Shown here in pieces: positions 37,847-45,223 of a stretch of 64,000 nt of DNA (positions are counted from its first letter, which is position 1; each line of letters opens with the position of its first letter). The notes below the pieces were generated by a model. It did no database searches. It worked only from the letters and a program-made list of their open reading frames with translations, and was not told where the DNA came from. The position numbers and the translations under genes are program-made. Source of the DNA: Paenibacillus sp. FSL H7-0737 (lineage in GTDB: Bacteria; Bacillota; Bacilli; Paenibacillales; Paenibacillaceae). Location: NCBI RefSeq assembly GCF_000758545.1, contig NZ_CP009279.1:6572001-6636000 (forward strand), given 5' to 3'.

Positions 37847-38582
37847 AAAGAGCACTCCCCCGTTCTGTTTTACTGTTCTTCAGCATTTTTTTATATTCAT
37901 TACCGTACTTGGAGAAGCTTGTACGGTACATTTGATGCTCTGAGAGCATTTTTGCTAACCAAACCGGAATCGTATTTTCAGCCTTTACTTCCATAAGCCA
38001 CTGACCTGGCTCTAGTAATGGTTCGCCATAAACGCCATGCTCCATCTTGAGATCGTATCGCCGACTTCGAATATTCGTATCGAACGTGATTCTTAAATCA
38101 CGATTTTTTTTACAAAACAACGCTTTGCGGTCATAAGACAGATACACCTTTGGCTGCAATTCATACCGCGTTAAAAAGTATTTAATCTCTTCAATCACCT
38201 GTTTGTTCATATAATCCTTAAATTCTGGCTCCCTGCCAGTGGCAACAAAAGCATAAGCCTCGTCCAATTTGAGCGGCGTTCTTCTTTTATTCACCAGCCC
38301 GAACACCTTCTTCTTAATTTCCAGATACACCTTTGTATCTTGATTCGGAACACCGTAAGCTCTCAAACGCAGCTTCTCTTTGTACTTCGGCTTCGCAAGA
38401 CTATTACGAATCAGGGTATTGTGCGCAGTATCATAATATAAGTTGGTGATGGAATAAAACTCATGCTGCTTGTTGAAATCGTCTAGTTCCATGTATTCGA
38501 GTAATTGGTTATAAAATTTATAGTAAGCTTCGTTGTCCAGTAAATATTTGTTCTCATAACGGTTGAATACCTCAATCGCCAT
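37839..38582 (-). CDS. VTC-domain protein (polyphosphate polymerase-like)
   Basis: A 247-residue cytoplasmic protein of the VTC/CYTH-like tunnel fold. Expected basic and acidic tunnel motifs are seen: NRYENKYLL near the N-terminus, KLRLRAYG, VYLEIKKK, SYDRKAL, LRITFDTNIRSRR, LMEVKAENTIP and SFSKYGNEYKK. In yeast the VTC4 catalytic domain makes polyphosphate from ATP; for bacterial stand-alone VTC proteins the activity is mostly inferred. It is the first gene of the VTC-DUF4956-Cthe_2159-like operon. An 18-bp motif shared with the divergent two-component system lies before its predicted -10 element (38631-38636). Confidence 0.88.
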   Translation of the reverse strand: MAIEVFNRYENKYLLDNEAYYKFYNQLLEYMELDDFNKQHEFYSITNLYYDTAHNTLIRNSLAKPKYKEKLRLRAYGVPNQDTKVYLEIKKKVFGLVNKRRTPLKLDEAYAFVATGREPEFKDYMNKQVIEEIKYFLTRYELQPKVYLSYDRKALFCKKNRDLRITFDTNIRSRRYDLKMEHGVYGEPLLEPGQWLMEVKAENTIPVWLAKMLSEHQMYRTSFSKYGNEYKKMLKNSKTERGSALYA

Positions 38583-38644
38583 ATGGGATCATCCTTTCTG
38601 TTTATCATTGTCTCGTGTGCTTATGAATGTATCTTAGATCCCAA

Positions 38645-38662
38645 ACCTTTAATGAATCTTAA
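38645..38662 (-). promoter_or_regulatory. candidate OmpR-type regulator box before the VTC operon
   Basis: On the minus strand TTAAGATTCATTAAAGGT matches the plus-strand box at 38881-38898 at 16 of 18 positions. It is followed after 8 nt by TAAGAT, a plausible -10, the same spacing as in the other copy. The two half-units (TTAAGATT, TTAAAGGT) look like the direct repeats bound by OmpR/PhoB proteins. Confidence 0.65.
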
Positions 38663-38880
38663 ATGGTTTTACAAACTACCCCACTACAGGTGTAAATCGT
38701 AACTCCGGTGAATGTTGGACTTCCGGCCGCTGTTGTCTGCAGATTTATTGATTTAAATTGCTATTCGCAGTGGAAATCCCCAGACAAAGGCGGACGCTAT
38801 CGCTCCTACAGTTCCAAAATCCCCCTCCGTTACTTACCACCTGTTCAATTTTTTACAATGCAGTTCTATACCAGCCTTCA
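38663..38880. other. unexplained intergenic segment between the VTC and TCS promoters
   Basis: This ~220-bp stretch has no gene that I believe. It contains C-rich plus-strand tracts (AATCCCCAGACAAAGG, AATCCCCCTCCG) and a TTCCGGCC/CTGCAG patch unlike the flanking AT-rich promoters. A 61-codon frame crosses it but lacks a ribosome binding site. It might be a dispersed repeat or a gene remnant; I cannot test that here. Confidence 0.3.
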
Positions 38881-38898
38881 TTAAGGTTCAGTAAAGGT
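38881..38898 (+). promoter_or_regulatory. candidate OmpR-type regulator box and promoter of the two-component operon
   Basis: TTAAGGTTCAGTAAAGGT is followed after 8 nt by TATAAT (38907-38912), about 45 bp before the regulator ATG. The box occupies the -35 region, as expected for activation by a PhoB-like protein, and suggests autoregulation. Confidence 0.65.
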
Positions 38899-38957
38899 AA
38901 TACTGATATAATGACCTCAATAACAAATACTCGTTTTATGTAGGGGATGGCAGAACC

Positions 38958-39635
38958 ATGAGAATACTAATCGTAGAAGACGAGCTTCATCTCGCTGAAG
39001 CCTTAACTCAAATATTAAAAAAACATAATTATTCGGTGGATGCAGTCCATGACGGTAGATCGGGTCTCGATTACGCACTGAGCGGAATTTATGATTTGCT
39101 GCTGCTCGACATTATGCTACCTGAGATGGATGGGGTTAGCGTCCTCAAGACGCTGCGCAAGAAAGGGGTATCCACTCCCGTTATCCTGCTTACCGCAAAG
39201 GGGGAGATAACAGATATGGTCACTGGACTAGACTATGGGGCTGATGATTATATCGCCAAACCTTTTTCCTCGGAGATCTTACTGGCACGAATAAGGGCTG
39301 TACTAAGACGTAAAAACGAGGTTATTCCAGATGATGCTTTAAAGTTCGGGGATATTGAATTGAATACATCGACTCTGAAGCTTACCGTGGGTGGCAAAGA
39401 GATCAAGCTGAACCTTAAGGAAAGTGAATTATTGGAGCTTCTGATTCTTAGAAAACAAGCCGTAACCTCCAAGGAACAAATTATTGAGAAGTTATGGGGG
39501 TTCGATTCGGAGGCAGAGCACAACAATGTGGAGGTGTACATTTCTTTTTTGAGAAAAAAATTGACCTTCTTAAATTCGACTGTACGCATTAGTACGATCA
39601 GAAATGTAGGGTATGTATTAGAGGTGACGGCCTAA
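38958..39635 (+). CDS. OmpR/PhoB-family response regulator
   Basis: 225 residues: receiver with E7/D8 acidic pocket, phospho-acceptor D51 (LLLLDIMLPE), T and K102 region (IAKPFSSE), then a winged helix with LNLKESELLELLI and the ending VRISTIRNVGYVLE. Its stop overlaps the start of the histidine kinase gene by one base (TAATG). It is divergent from the VTC operon and shares an 18-bp promoter element with it, so it probably activates that operon. Confidence 0.93.
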   Translation: MRILIVEDELHLAEALTQILKKHNYSVDAVHDGRSGLDYALSGIYDLLLLDIMLPEMDGVSVLKTLRKKGVSTPVILLTAKGEITDMVTGLDYGADDYIAKPFSSEILLARIRAVLRRKNEVIPDDALKFGDIELNTSTLKLTVGGKEIKLNLKESELLELLILRKQAVTSKEQIIEKLWGFDSEAEHNNVEVYISFLRKKLTFLNSTVRISTIRNVGYVLEVTA

Positions 39636-40909
39636 TGTTCACGAAGCTCAGAAATCGATTTCTTATTGTTAACCTAGTAACTATATCCGTAATAATGCTG
39701 GTGGCTTTCATCTCGATTTATGTCATTACGTACCAAGATGTCCAAAACAATATTCAGATGGATCTTCACAGAATTATGGAGAACTACAAGTCTCCCGGCG
39801 GTGATACAGGACGAATGGGCTCAACTAAGGGAGGTTCCCAGTTACCCCATGCTGATAATAAACGTATGGATAACGGAACTCCACCTCCGGAACGGTCCGT
39901 CTCATTTATGCTGAAGATAGATACAGCGTCGAACCTCATCGGGAAAGATTCCAAATTTACGATGGACGATGAATTTTATGATACGGCTCTGCAAGAGGCT
40001 CTGAGTGCTGATAAAGATACCGGAAGGTTCACCTTGGACAGCAGCAAATGGATCTTCAACATCCAGCATACGAATGATGGGGCAATGCTTGTATTTCTGG
40101 ACATCACTGCCCAGCAGAAAATCCTCACCAATCTAATCTATACCTTCTCTGTAGTTGGCTCGGTAATGCTAATTATTTTATACTTCACAAGCCGGTTTTT
40201 CGCTAATCGGTCCATCGCACCGGTGAAGGAGGCTTTTGATAAACAAAAGCAGTTTATTGCCGATGCTTCCCATGAATTGAAGACGCCGCTGACCATTATT
40301 AACACCAATGCGGATGTTCTTCTCTCCAACAGTGATGATACTATTCACAATCAGTCGAAGTGGCTGCACTACATCAAATCGGAAACAGAGAGAATGACCA
40401 GTCTGACCAATGATCTGCTATACCTAACCGAGATGGACGACTCCAGATCGACCATGATCTATTTGAAGTTCAATTTGAGCGAAGCGGTTGAGAATATTAT
40501 TTTAACGATGGAAGCTGTTATCTTCGAGAAGCATATCTCGCTTGAATATGACATTGAGCCTAACCTGACCGTGATGGGGAATAGTGAACAAATTAAACAA
40601 GTGATTATGATCCTTTTGGACAACGCTGTAAAATATACGAATCCTAAAGGCTCAGTCACTTTATCCCTTAAAAAACAACATAATGATATGGTGTTATCGG
40701 TCACCAATACGGGTGAGGGCATTGCATCGGAGCACTTAGCAAGAATCTTTGACCGATTCTACCGTACGAATGCTTCCCGAGCGCGTAAACAAGGGGGTTA
40801 TGGCCTGGGGCTGGCGATTGCCAAATCCATCGTTGAACAACATAAAGGAAAAATTTACGCCAAAAGCACGGTCGGCGAATCCACCACCTTTTACGTTCAT
40901 CTTTCATAA
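39635..40909 (+). CDS. sensor histidine kinase
   Basis: 424 residues. Two transmembrane helices (about 10-32 and 170-190) enclose a ~135-residue extracytoplasmic sensor that starts with a glycine/proline/charge-rich stretch. The HisKA domain has phospho-accepting H213 in ASHELKTPLT; the HATPase domain has the N box (ILLDNAVKYTNP), DRFYRTNASR and GGYGLGLAIAKSIVE. No HAMP domain is obvious. It is coupled to the upstream response regulator by a one-base overlap. The signal is unknown; the likely output is the divergent VTC/surface-lipoprotein operon. Confidence 0.93.
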   Translation: MFTKLRNRFLIVNLVTISVIMLVAFISIYVITYQDVQNNIQMDLHRIMENYKSPGGDTGRMGSTKGGSQLPHADNKRMDNGTPPPERSVSFMLKIDTASNLIGKDSKFTMDDEFYDTALQEALSADKDTGRFTLDSSKWIFNIQHTNDGAMLVFLDITAQQKILTNLIYTFSVVGSVMLIILYFTSRFFANRSIAPVKEAFDKQKQFIADASHELKTPLTIINTNADVLLSNSDDTIHNQSKWLHYIKSETERMTSLTNDLLYLTEMDDSRSTMIYLKFNLSEAVENIILTMEAVIFEKHISLEYDIEPNLTVMGNSEQIKQVIMILLDNAVKYTNPKGSVTLSLKKQHNDMVLSVTNTGEGIASEHLARIFDRFYRTNASRARKQGGYGLGLAIAKSIVEQHKGKIYAKSTVGESTTFYVHLS

Positions 40910-40917
40910 CTAAAAGT

Positions 40918-40963
40918 AAAAAAAGACTCGATCCCTGTTATCACTAGGATTTGAGTCTTTTTA
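40918..40963. terminator. bidirectional terminator between histidine kinase and methyltransferase genes
   Basis: AAAAAGACTC pairs with GAGTCTTTTT, extended by ATCC/GGAT, between convergent genes. Confidence 0.85.
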
Positions 40964-40981
40964 ATATGCTGATTTCATTTA

Positions 40982-41737
40982 TTATACTTCGCCCCAATAG
41001 ACCTCGGTCTCATATTCAAAAAACACTTTATCATCCTGTTTATTTCGTTCAAATAGGTTCCTCAGCTCCGTCATCATATTCTCGTAACGTGGATCTCCGG
41101 GGGCCGGAATGTAGGAAGATGATCTCGCCCGTCCGCTTAATCCCTCGAAATCAAACACCTGCTGATTGCTAAAGTGCGCTACTTGCATCTGCCCTGCCTT
41201 AAAAAAGGAGCTAAGGATTTCGGGGGTAATATTCTTATGATTAACTTGAGTGTAGTCGGTGCTGAAGGTTTGCACGAGCTGCTCATATTCCTCCAGAAAT
41301 GGGGTACCGTAAGTACGCCGAGAATTCCATATCAGAACTGCCTTTCCACCCGGTTTAAGAATGCGCTTGAATTCCAATTGCGCTGCACCCCTATCAAACC
41401 AGTGAAACGCCTGGGCACACACGATAAAGTCTACAGACTGGTCTGGCAATTCTGTCTTCTCGGCAGAGCCAGGCAATGCGCGGAAATGGTTATCCTTTGC
41501 GAACTTCTCCTCCGCAGCTGTACGCATTTCCGGATTTGGTTCAACGGCAGTCACGCGACACCCGCGCTCCAGAAGCAGTGCTGAGAATATTCCTGTTCCT
41601 GCGCCAATATCCGCAATATCACAATTCGATTTTAAACCAATCGTATTGTATAAATAATCAATGGCTTCTTTAGGATAACTCGGGCGGTATTTCACATACG
41701 AATCTACCCGATTTGAGAACCGTTCTTTGTTATTAAT
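40982..41737 (-). CDS. class I SAM-dependent methyltransferase, probable AUU start
   Basis: The SAM-binding core is clear: DIGAGTGIFSALLLERGC (motif I), VEPNPEM, DFIVCAQAFHWFD and RILKPGGKAVLIW. The only standard start in frame is GTG 41695, but it has no good ribosome binding site and cuts off conserved sequence: the upstream codons read NNKERFSNRVDSYVKYRP, the usual N-terminus of this family. The frame stays open back to AAGGGAG, and an ATT at 41737 lies 9 nt from it. I therefore propose ATT as start (251 residues). The ribosome binding site overlaps the stop of the upstream gene, indicating coupling. Substrate unknown. Confidence 0.8.
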   Translation of the reverse strand: MNNKERFSNRVDSYVKYRPSYPKEAIDYLYNTIGLKSNCDIADIGAGTGIFSALLLERGCRVTAVEPNPEMRTAAEEKFAKDNHFRALPGSAEKTELPDQSVDFIVCAQAFHWFDRGAAQLEFKRILKPGGKAVLIWNSRRTYGTPFLEEYEQLVQTFSTDYTQVNHKNITPEILSSFFKAGQMQVAHFSNQQVFDFEGLSGRARSSSYIPAPGDPRYENMMTELRNLFERNKQDDKVFFEYETEVYWGEV

Positions 41738-41751
41738 CCCAATACTCTCCC

Positions 41752-42294
41752 TTAGCTTTTAGGTTCGTACTCACTTAATTTGCCTTGATAGATTAGCTTC
41801 AGCCGATCGCTTTGCCGAAAATCATCCGGCGTTACGAGCGCAGGCAGCTTGTTCCATAGCTTAATGCCTGATCGTTCCAGAATCTCAGCTACAAATTGCG
41901 AGCAGAAATAAGAGTTGCTGAATTCAACAGGTTCCTTCAAAGCGATACCAATCACGCCGAGAATATTATAGAGATACTTTTGCCGGCTTCGGATAAAGAC
42001 TTTGAGTACCCGCTCCATTTTCTCCACTTCACGGGCTGTAACTTGAAGTTCATATAGAACACACGTCGTATTTGGATATTTGCTGAACGTGCCTGTCTTA
42101 ATATCCTCCTTCACGAATCCTCCGTTTAGAGGGTTGCTCGGGTGCTTTCTGCCAAAGCTATATAACTCGGAAAGCTCCCGATTAAAGGAGATCGAGGCAT
42201 GATTATAAGGAGCTCTCGTGTAGCCTTGAATAAGCTTCGTAAAGAGCGTTCCGGTATTCGTAAGCAAGATAAAGACCGATGGATCATCTGCCAT
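41752..42294 (-). CDS. permuted NlpC/P60 (YiiX/YebB-like) papain-fold protein
   Basis: 180 residues with the circularly permuted order: the histidine comes first in RAPYNHASISF and the cysteine later in SNSYFCSQFVAEIL, as in YiiX/YebB-type enzymes acting on amide or ester bonds, often lipid-linked. There is no signal peptide. The C-terminal region PDDFRQSDRLKLIY is also typical. Its stop codon lies within the ribosome binding site of the methyltransferase gene. It is divergent from the CdsA-like gene. Confidence 0.78.
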   Translation of the reverse strand: MADDPSVFILLTNTGTLFTKLIQGYTRAPYNHASISFNRELSELYSFGRKHPSNPLNGGFVKEDIKTGTFSKYPNTTCVLYELQVTAREVEKMERVLKVFIRSRQKYLYNILGVIGIALKEPVEFSNSYFCSQFVAEILERSGIKLWNKLPALVTPDDFRQSDRLKLIYQGKLSEYEPKS

Positions 42295-42446
42295 TTACAA
42301 TTTTCCCCTTATCAAGATTGAACGTTTCCTTCATAATAACATATGAACCCATTAATGGAATCTACTCTACGACAAGTTGGTGATTAGCTATCGACCGCTC
42401 TCTATTAACGGTAATCCTGATTTTTGCGGCCTTATCGGCCATTCAC

Positions 42447-43304
42447 TTGATGTATGTAGTTATAGGCAAATTACAGCCCAGTAAAGACTATACAGGGATC
42501 GGCTTCCGCATCAAAACCTGGTGGGGAATGCTTTTTATCTTTTGTTTGGCTACTCTCTTTAATCCAGTCGTCTCACTATTGGCACTAATGGTACTGACCT
42601 TCTTCGCACTCAAAGAATATTTCTCCATGATAAAGTCACGAAAATCCGACCGCAGACTATTTCTGTGGGCGTACTTATCCATTCCTCTACAGTTCTACTG
42701 GATTTATATCGAATGGTACGGGATGTTCATTGTGTTTATTCCAGTCTATGTATTCTTACTCCTACCGCTACCTAGGCTCATTAATAAAGGGACAGTTGGC
42801 TTCCTGCGTAGTGTTAGTTCAACCCAGTGGGGATTAATGCTGATGGTCTTCGGACTTAGTCACTTAGCTTATTTTCAATTTGCTACACCGGAGTATGGAG
42901 CGGGGCTTGTATTATTCCTAGTAGTGCTGACACAGCTGAATGATGTGGTCCACTATCTTGCATCCCTTTATATGGGAAAGCGCAAAGTGGTCCCAACCGC
43001 CAACCCGTATTTAACCTGGGAAGGTTTTGCCTGTGCGTTTGTCGTAACAACCGGGGTCTCCTATTTGATCTATCCCTACCTGACGCCGCTCAACCCGATC
43101 TTCGGTTTCCTGTCAGGCATGCTAATCAGTTTGAGCGGCTTCTTGGGTAGCTTAACGGTTTCCGTGCTGAAGCGAGATTTGCTCATCGGTGATGGCGATA
43201 AATTCGTAGCTTTAAAAGAAAGCTATTTAAGCCGTGTGGATAGCTTGACCTACACCTCGCCGGTCTTTTTCCATGTCATCCGTTATTTCTTCGATTTCAT
43301 GTAA
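42447..43304 (+). CDS. phosphatidate cytidylyltransferase (CdsA)-like membrane protein
   Basis: About 285 residues from TTG 42447, with roughly seven transmembrane helices. The C-terminal GDGDKFVALKESYLSRVDSL and internal LTQLNDVVHYLASLYMGKRKVVP resemble the CdsA consensus, including its D-x-x-a-Y-x-x-G-r-x-x-G-k block and S/KR...DS signature, though not exactly, so activity on CTP and phosphatidic acid is uncertain. The frame is open upstream to 42384 and encodes another hydrophobic helix (TVILIFAALSAIHLM) with no ATG/GTG/TTG. A GGTGAT site 6 nt before ATC 42390 makes a rare start or a small N-terminal lesion possible. Confidence 0.7.
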   Translation: MMYVVIGKLQPSKDYTGIGFRIKTWWGMLFIFCLATLFNPVVSLLALMVLTFFALKEYFSMIKSRKSDRRLFLWAYLSIPLQFYWIYIEWYGMFIVFIPVYVFLLLPLPRLINKGTVGFLRSVSSTQWGLMLMVFGLSHLAYFQFATPEYGAGLVLFLVVLTQLNDVVHYLASLYMGKRKVVPTANPYLTWEGFACAFVVTTGVSYLIYPYLTPLNPIFGFLSGMLISLSGFLGSLTVSVLKRDLLIGDGDKFVALKESYLSRVDSLTYTSPVFFHVIRYFFDFM

Positions 43305-43305
43305 A

Positions 43306-44364
43306 TTAGTTTTCTACAACGATTTTGGTCGCTTGGCCGATAGGTGGCAAGCTCTTGGTCAACATCGGACCGTAGAACGCATACACTTTGTCACCTTTTT
43401 TCAGCTCACTTATGGCAATCTTCTGATTGTCTTTCGTGCCGAGAATAGTCGTAGTATCTGAAGTATTTAGAACAATCGTCTCGAAGGAAGAATCACTGAG
43501 CTTATCGCCTTTGATTACAACGCGGGTCGTGCCATTATCTGAAGGAGTAACCTCTTCGATCACGCCAACCGTTCCCAAGGTCTGCTGATCGGGAGCTTGT
43601 TCTTTCACAACAATCTTGATCGCGCCCGCCAATGGCGGCATGCTCATAGCCATGACCATACTGTGCTCGACCTCGATGGACATGCCTAGCTGCAGATCAG
43701 CAAAGGTTAGCTTCTTATTATCAGCAGATACGATCTCCGTTTCATCAGAAATGCCTAGGCGAATGCCATGACCATAGCCGTTGAGGCCGATTTCAGCATT
43801 TTTTTCGCCCTTATAAATACTAGTGATTGATCCTTGTTTGATCGTGTCTGAAGCGGTCTCTCCATTGCCTTGTTCCTTGGAATTAATCGATATGGTTCCA
43901 GTTGGGCCTGCGACTACTTTAAGCTTCAATACTTTTTCGAAGAATGATAATGGAACGTAGGTTTTGCCATTCTTTAGCTCTGGTACAGCACCCAGCGAAA
44001 GAATTGTTGTACCATTACGGTAAGCATCTTTTGCAATTTGAAAGGACATCGACTGGCTATCTTTCTCAAGACCTAGCGATTGAAGGCTTTGAGTCCATGT
44101 TAGCTTGTATCCAAGCGCTTCAGCTGCTGTACGGATTGGGATCATAACTTCCTTGCTTGAACCTACGTATAGCGGAACATCGACTGGGGAGTAGCCGTTA
44201 CCATCAATGACTAGCACATATTTTAGACCACCATAAGAATCCTGCGGTACTGAGGAATTAGTCGCTGGTTTGACTGGAGCTGGCTGGATTGGAGCAGCAG
44301 AGATGACGTTCGATGCTATGAGCGTGCCAGCGAGGACCGCTCCGATTACTTTGAATGTTTTCAT
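43306..44364 (-). CDS. secreted copper-amine-oxidase-like stalk-domain protein
   Basis: 352 residues. Signal peptide 1-23 (SNVISAAP). Residues about 45-155 form a stalk domain (VPLYVGSSKEVMIPIRTAAEALG, TYVPLSFFEKVLK). The C-terminal half holds two small beta-domains of similar form (around 195-255 and 265-350), each ending in a repeat (AGAIKIVVKEQ and GQATKIVVEN). This suggests internal duplication. No enzymatic motif is seen. A surface or periplasm-like structural role is typical for Paenibacillus. ATG follows AGGAGG. Confidence 0.8.
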   Translation of the reverse strand: MKTFKVIGAVLAGTLIASNVISAAPIQPAPVKPATNSSVPQDSYGGLKYVLVIDGNGYSPVDVPLYVGSSKEVMIPIRTAAEALGYKLTWTQSLQSLGLEKDSQSMSFQIAKDAYRNGTTILSLGAVPELKNGKTYVPLSFFEKVLKLKVVAGPTGTISINSKEQGNGETASDTIKQGSITSIYKGEKNAEIGLNGYGHGIRLGISDETEIVSADNKKLTFADLQLGMSIEVEHSMVMAMSMPPLAGAIKIVVKEQAPDQQTLGTVGVIEEVTPSDNGTTRVVIKGDKLSDSSFETIVLNTSDTTTILGTKDNQKIAISELKKGDKVYAFYGPMLTKSLPPIGQATKIVVEN

Positions 44365-44456
44365 TGTGAATTATACCTCCTGAGATGAATGAAATTGTGC
44401 TACTCTATCATTCTTAACGTGAGGTCCAGGAAAAATGTTGCGATAAGATCAATCAC

Positions 44457-45203
44457 TCAGACGTTCCATAAATGATCTTGGAGCGTCTTTGTCATGTCCT
44501 CTTGCTGGCTGGCAAACTGCTTAAATCTATGTCCGTTCGCTCCAGAAGGATGAGGAAATCCCCATAAACAGCGGTGATCATCGAGCTTACCCTCAGATAC
44601 CAAAAGCTGGAGCATTCCCTCCACCGTTTTTCCTAGAGGAATAATTAAAGCTTGGCTCAGGATGCCCAGCTCCTGCTCTAACGACAATAGCGTACATTCT
44701 CTAAGGAACGGATCTGAACGTAGCTTAGGATGTGCCCCATTATAATTTTTCTTCTCTACGAACACAGGAAAACGCAATAAAGAGGTGGTATGCAGGTTCG
44801 TTTGCTGCTTCTGAAACAATTGGTCACAAGAGGTAAGGTTCAAGTACTGATGAAGCCCAAGTGTATCTAGCATGTGAATTAACGTACTTCTCATGGAGCC
44901 TGCGAACCTCGCCGCTTCTTTTGCTTTTCTGCATACCTCTTCATCTGAAAGCCCGGCTTTCAACCCAATAACTGCTTCTTGTATGGCTATTCTCATTTGT
45001 GTAAACCCGGGCGTTAGTCCGATAATAATCACCTTTGCAGATGGATTAATGTATTCATTGTGCGGTGCATAGTACATTTCAAGCTTCCCGCTTCGCTTCA
45101 TTAGAAGCTTATCCACCTGCAGATCATCTTTCGATAGCACGGTCCCCTTCGGAAGAGAGAGCATCGCTGATTTATACTGTTGTAAATGGTTAGAGATGAG
45201 CAT
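44457..45203 (-). CDS. uracil-DNA-glycosylase-superfamily-like protein
   Basis: About 248 residues from ATG 45203 (AGAGGTGG 5 nt upstream; ATG 45212 touches that site). Two motifs suggest the UDG fold: VIIIGLTPGFTQ, like the GxxPG motif I, and WGFPHPSGANGHR, like the H-P-S motif near the C-terminus. The central part is unusual and no Fe-S cysteine pattern is present, so it may act on another substrate. It is 20 nt downstream of an amidohydrolase gene on the same strand. The pair could be a base-salvage or repair unit, but this is only context. Confidence 0.6.
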   Translation of the reverse strand: MLISNHLQQYKSAMLSLPKGTVLSKDDLQVDKLLMKRSGKLEMYYAPHNEYINPSAKVIIIGLTPGFTQMRIAIQEAVIGLKAGLSDEEVCRKAKEAARFAGSMRSTLIHMLDTLGLHQYLNLTSCDQLFQKQQTNLHTTSLLRFPVFVEKKNYNGAHPKLRSDPFLRECTLLSLEQELGILSQALIIPLGKTVEGMLQLLVSEGKLDDHRCLWGFPHPSGANGHRFKQFASQQEDMTKTLQDHLWNV

Positions 45204-45223
45204 GTCATCCACCTCTCATGTCC

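Noticed and set aside
38758..38943. 61-codon open frame in the VTC/TCS gap
   Set aside because: No ribosome binding site, and it covers the probable promoter and operator of the response regulator gene.
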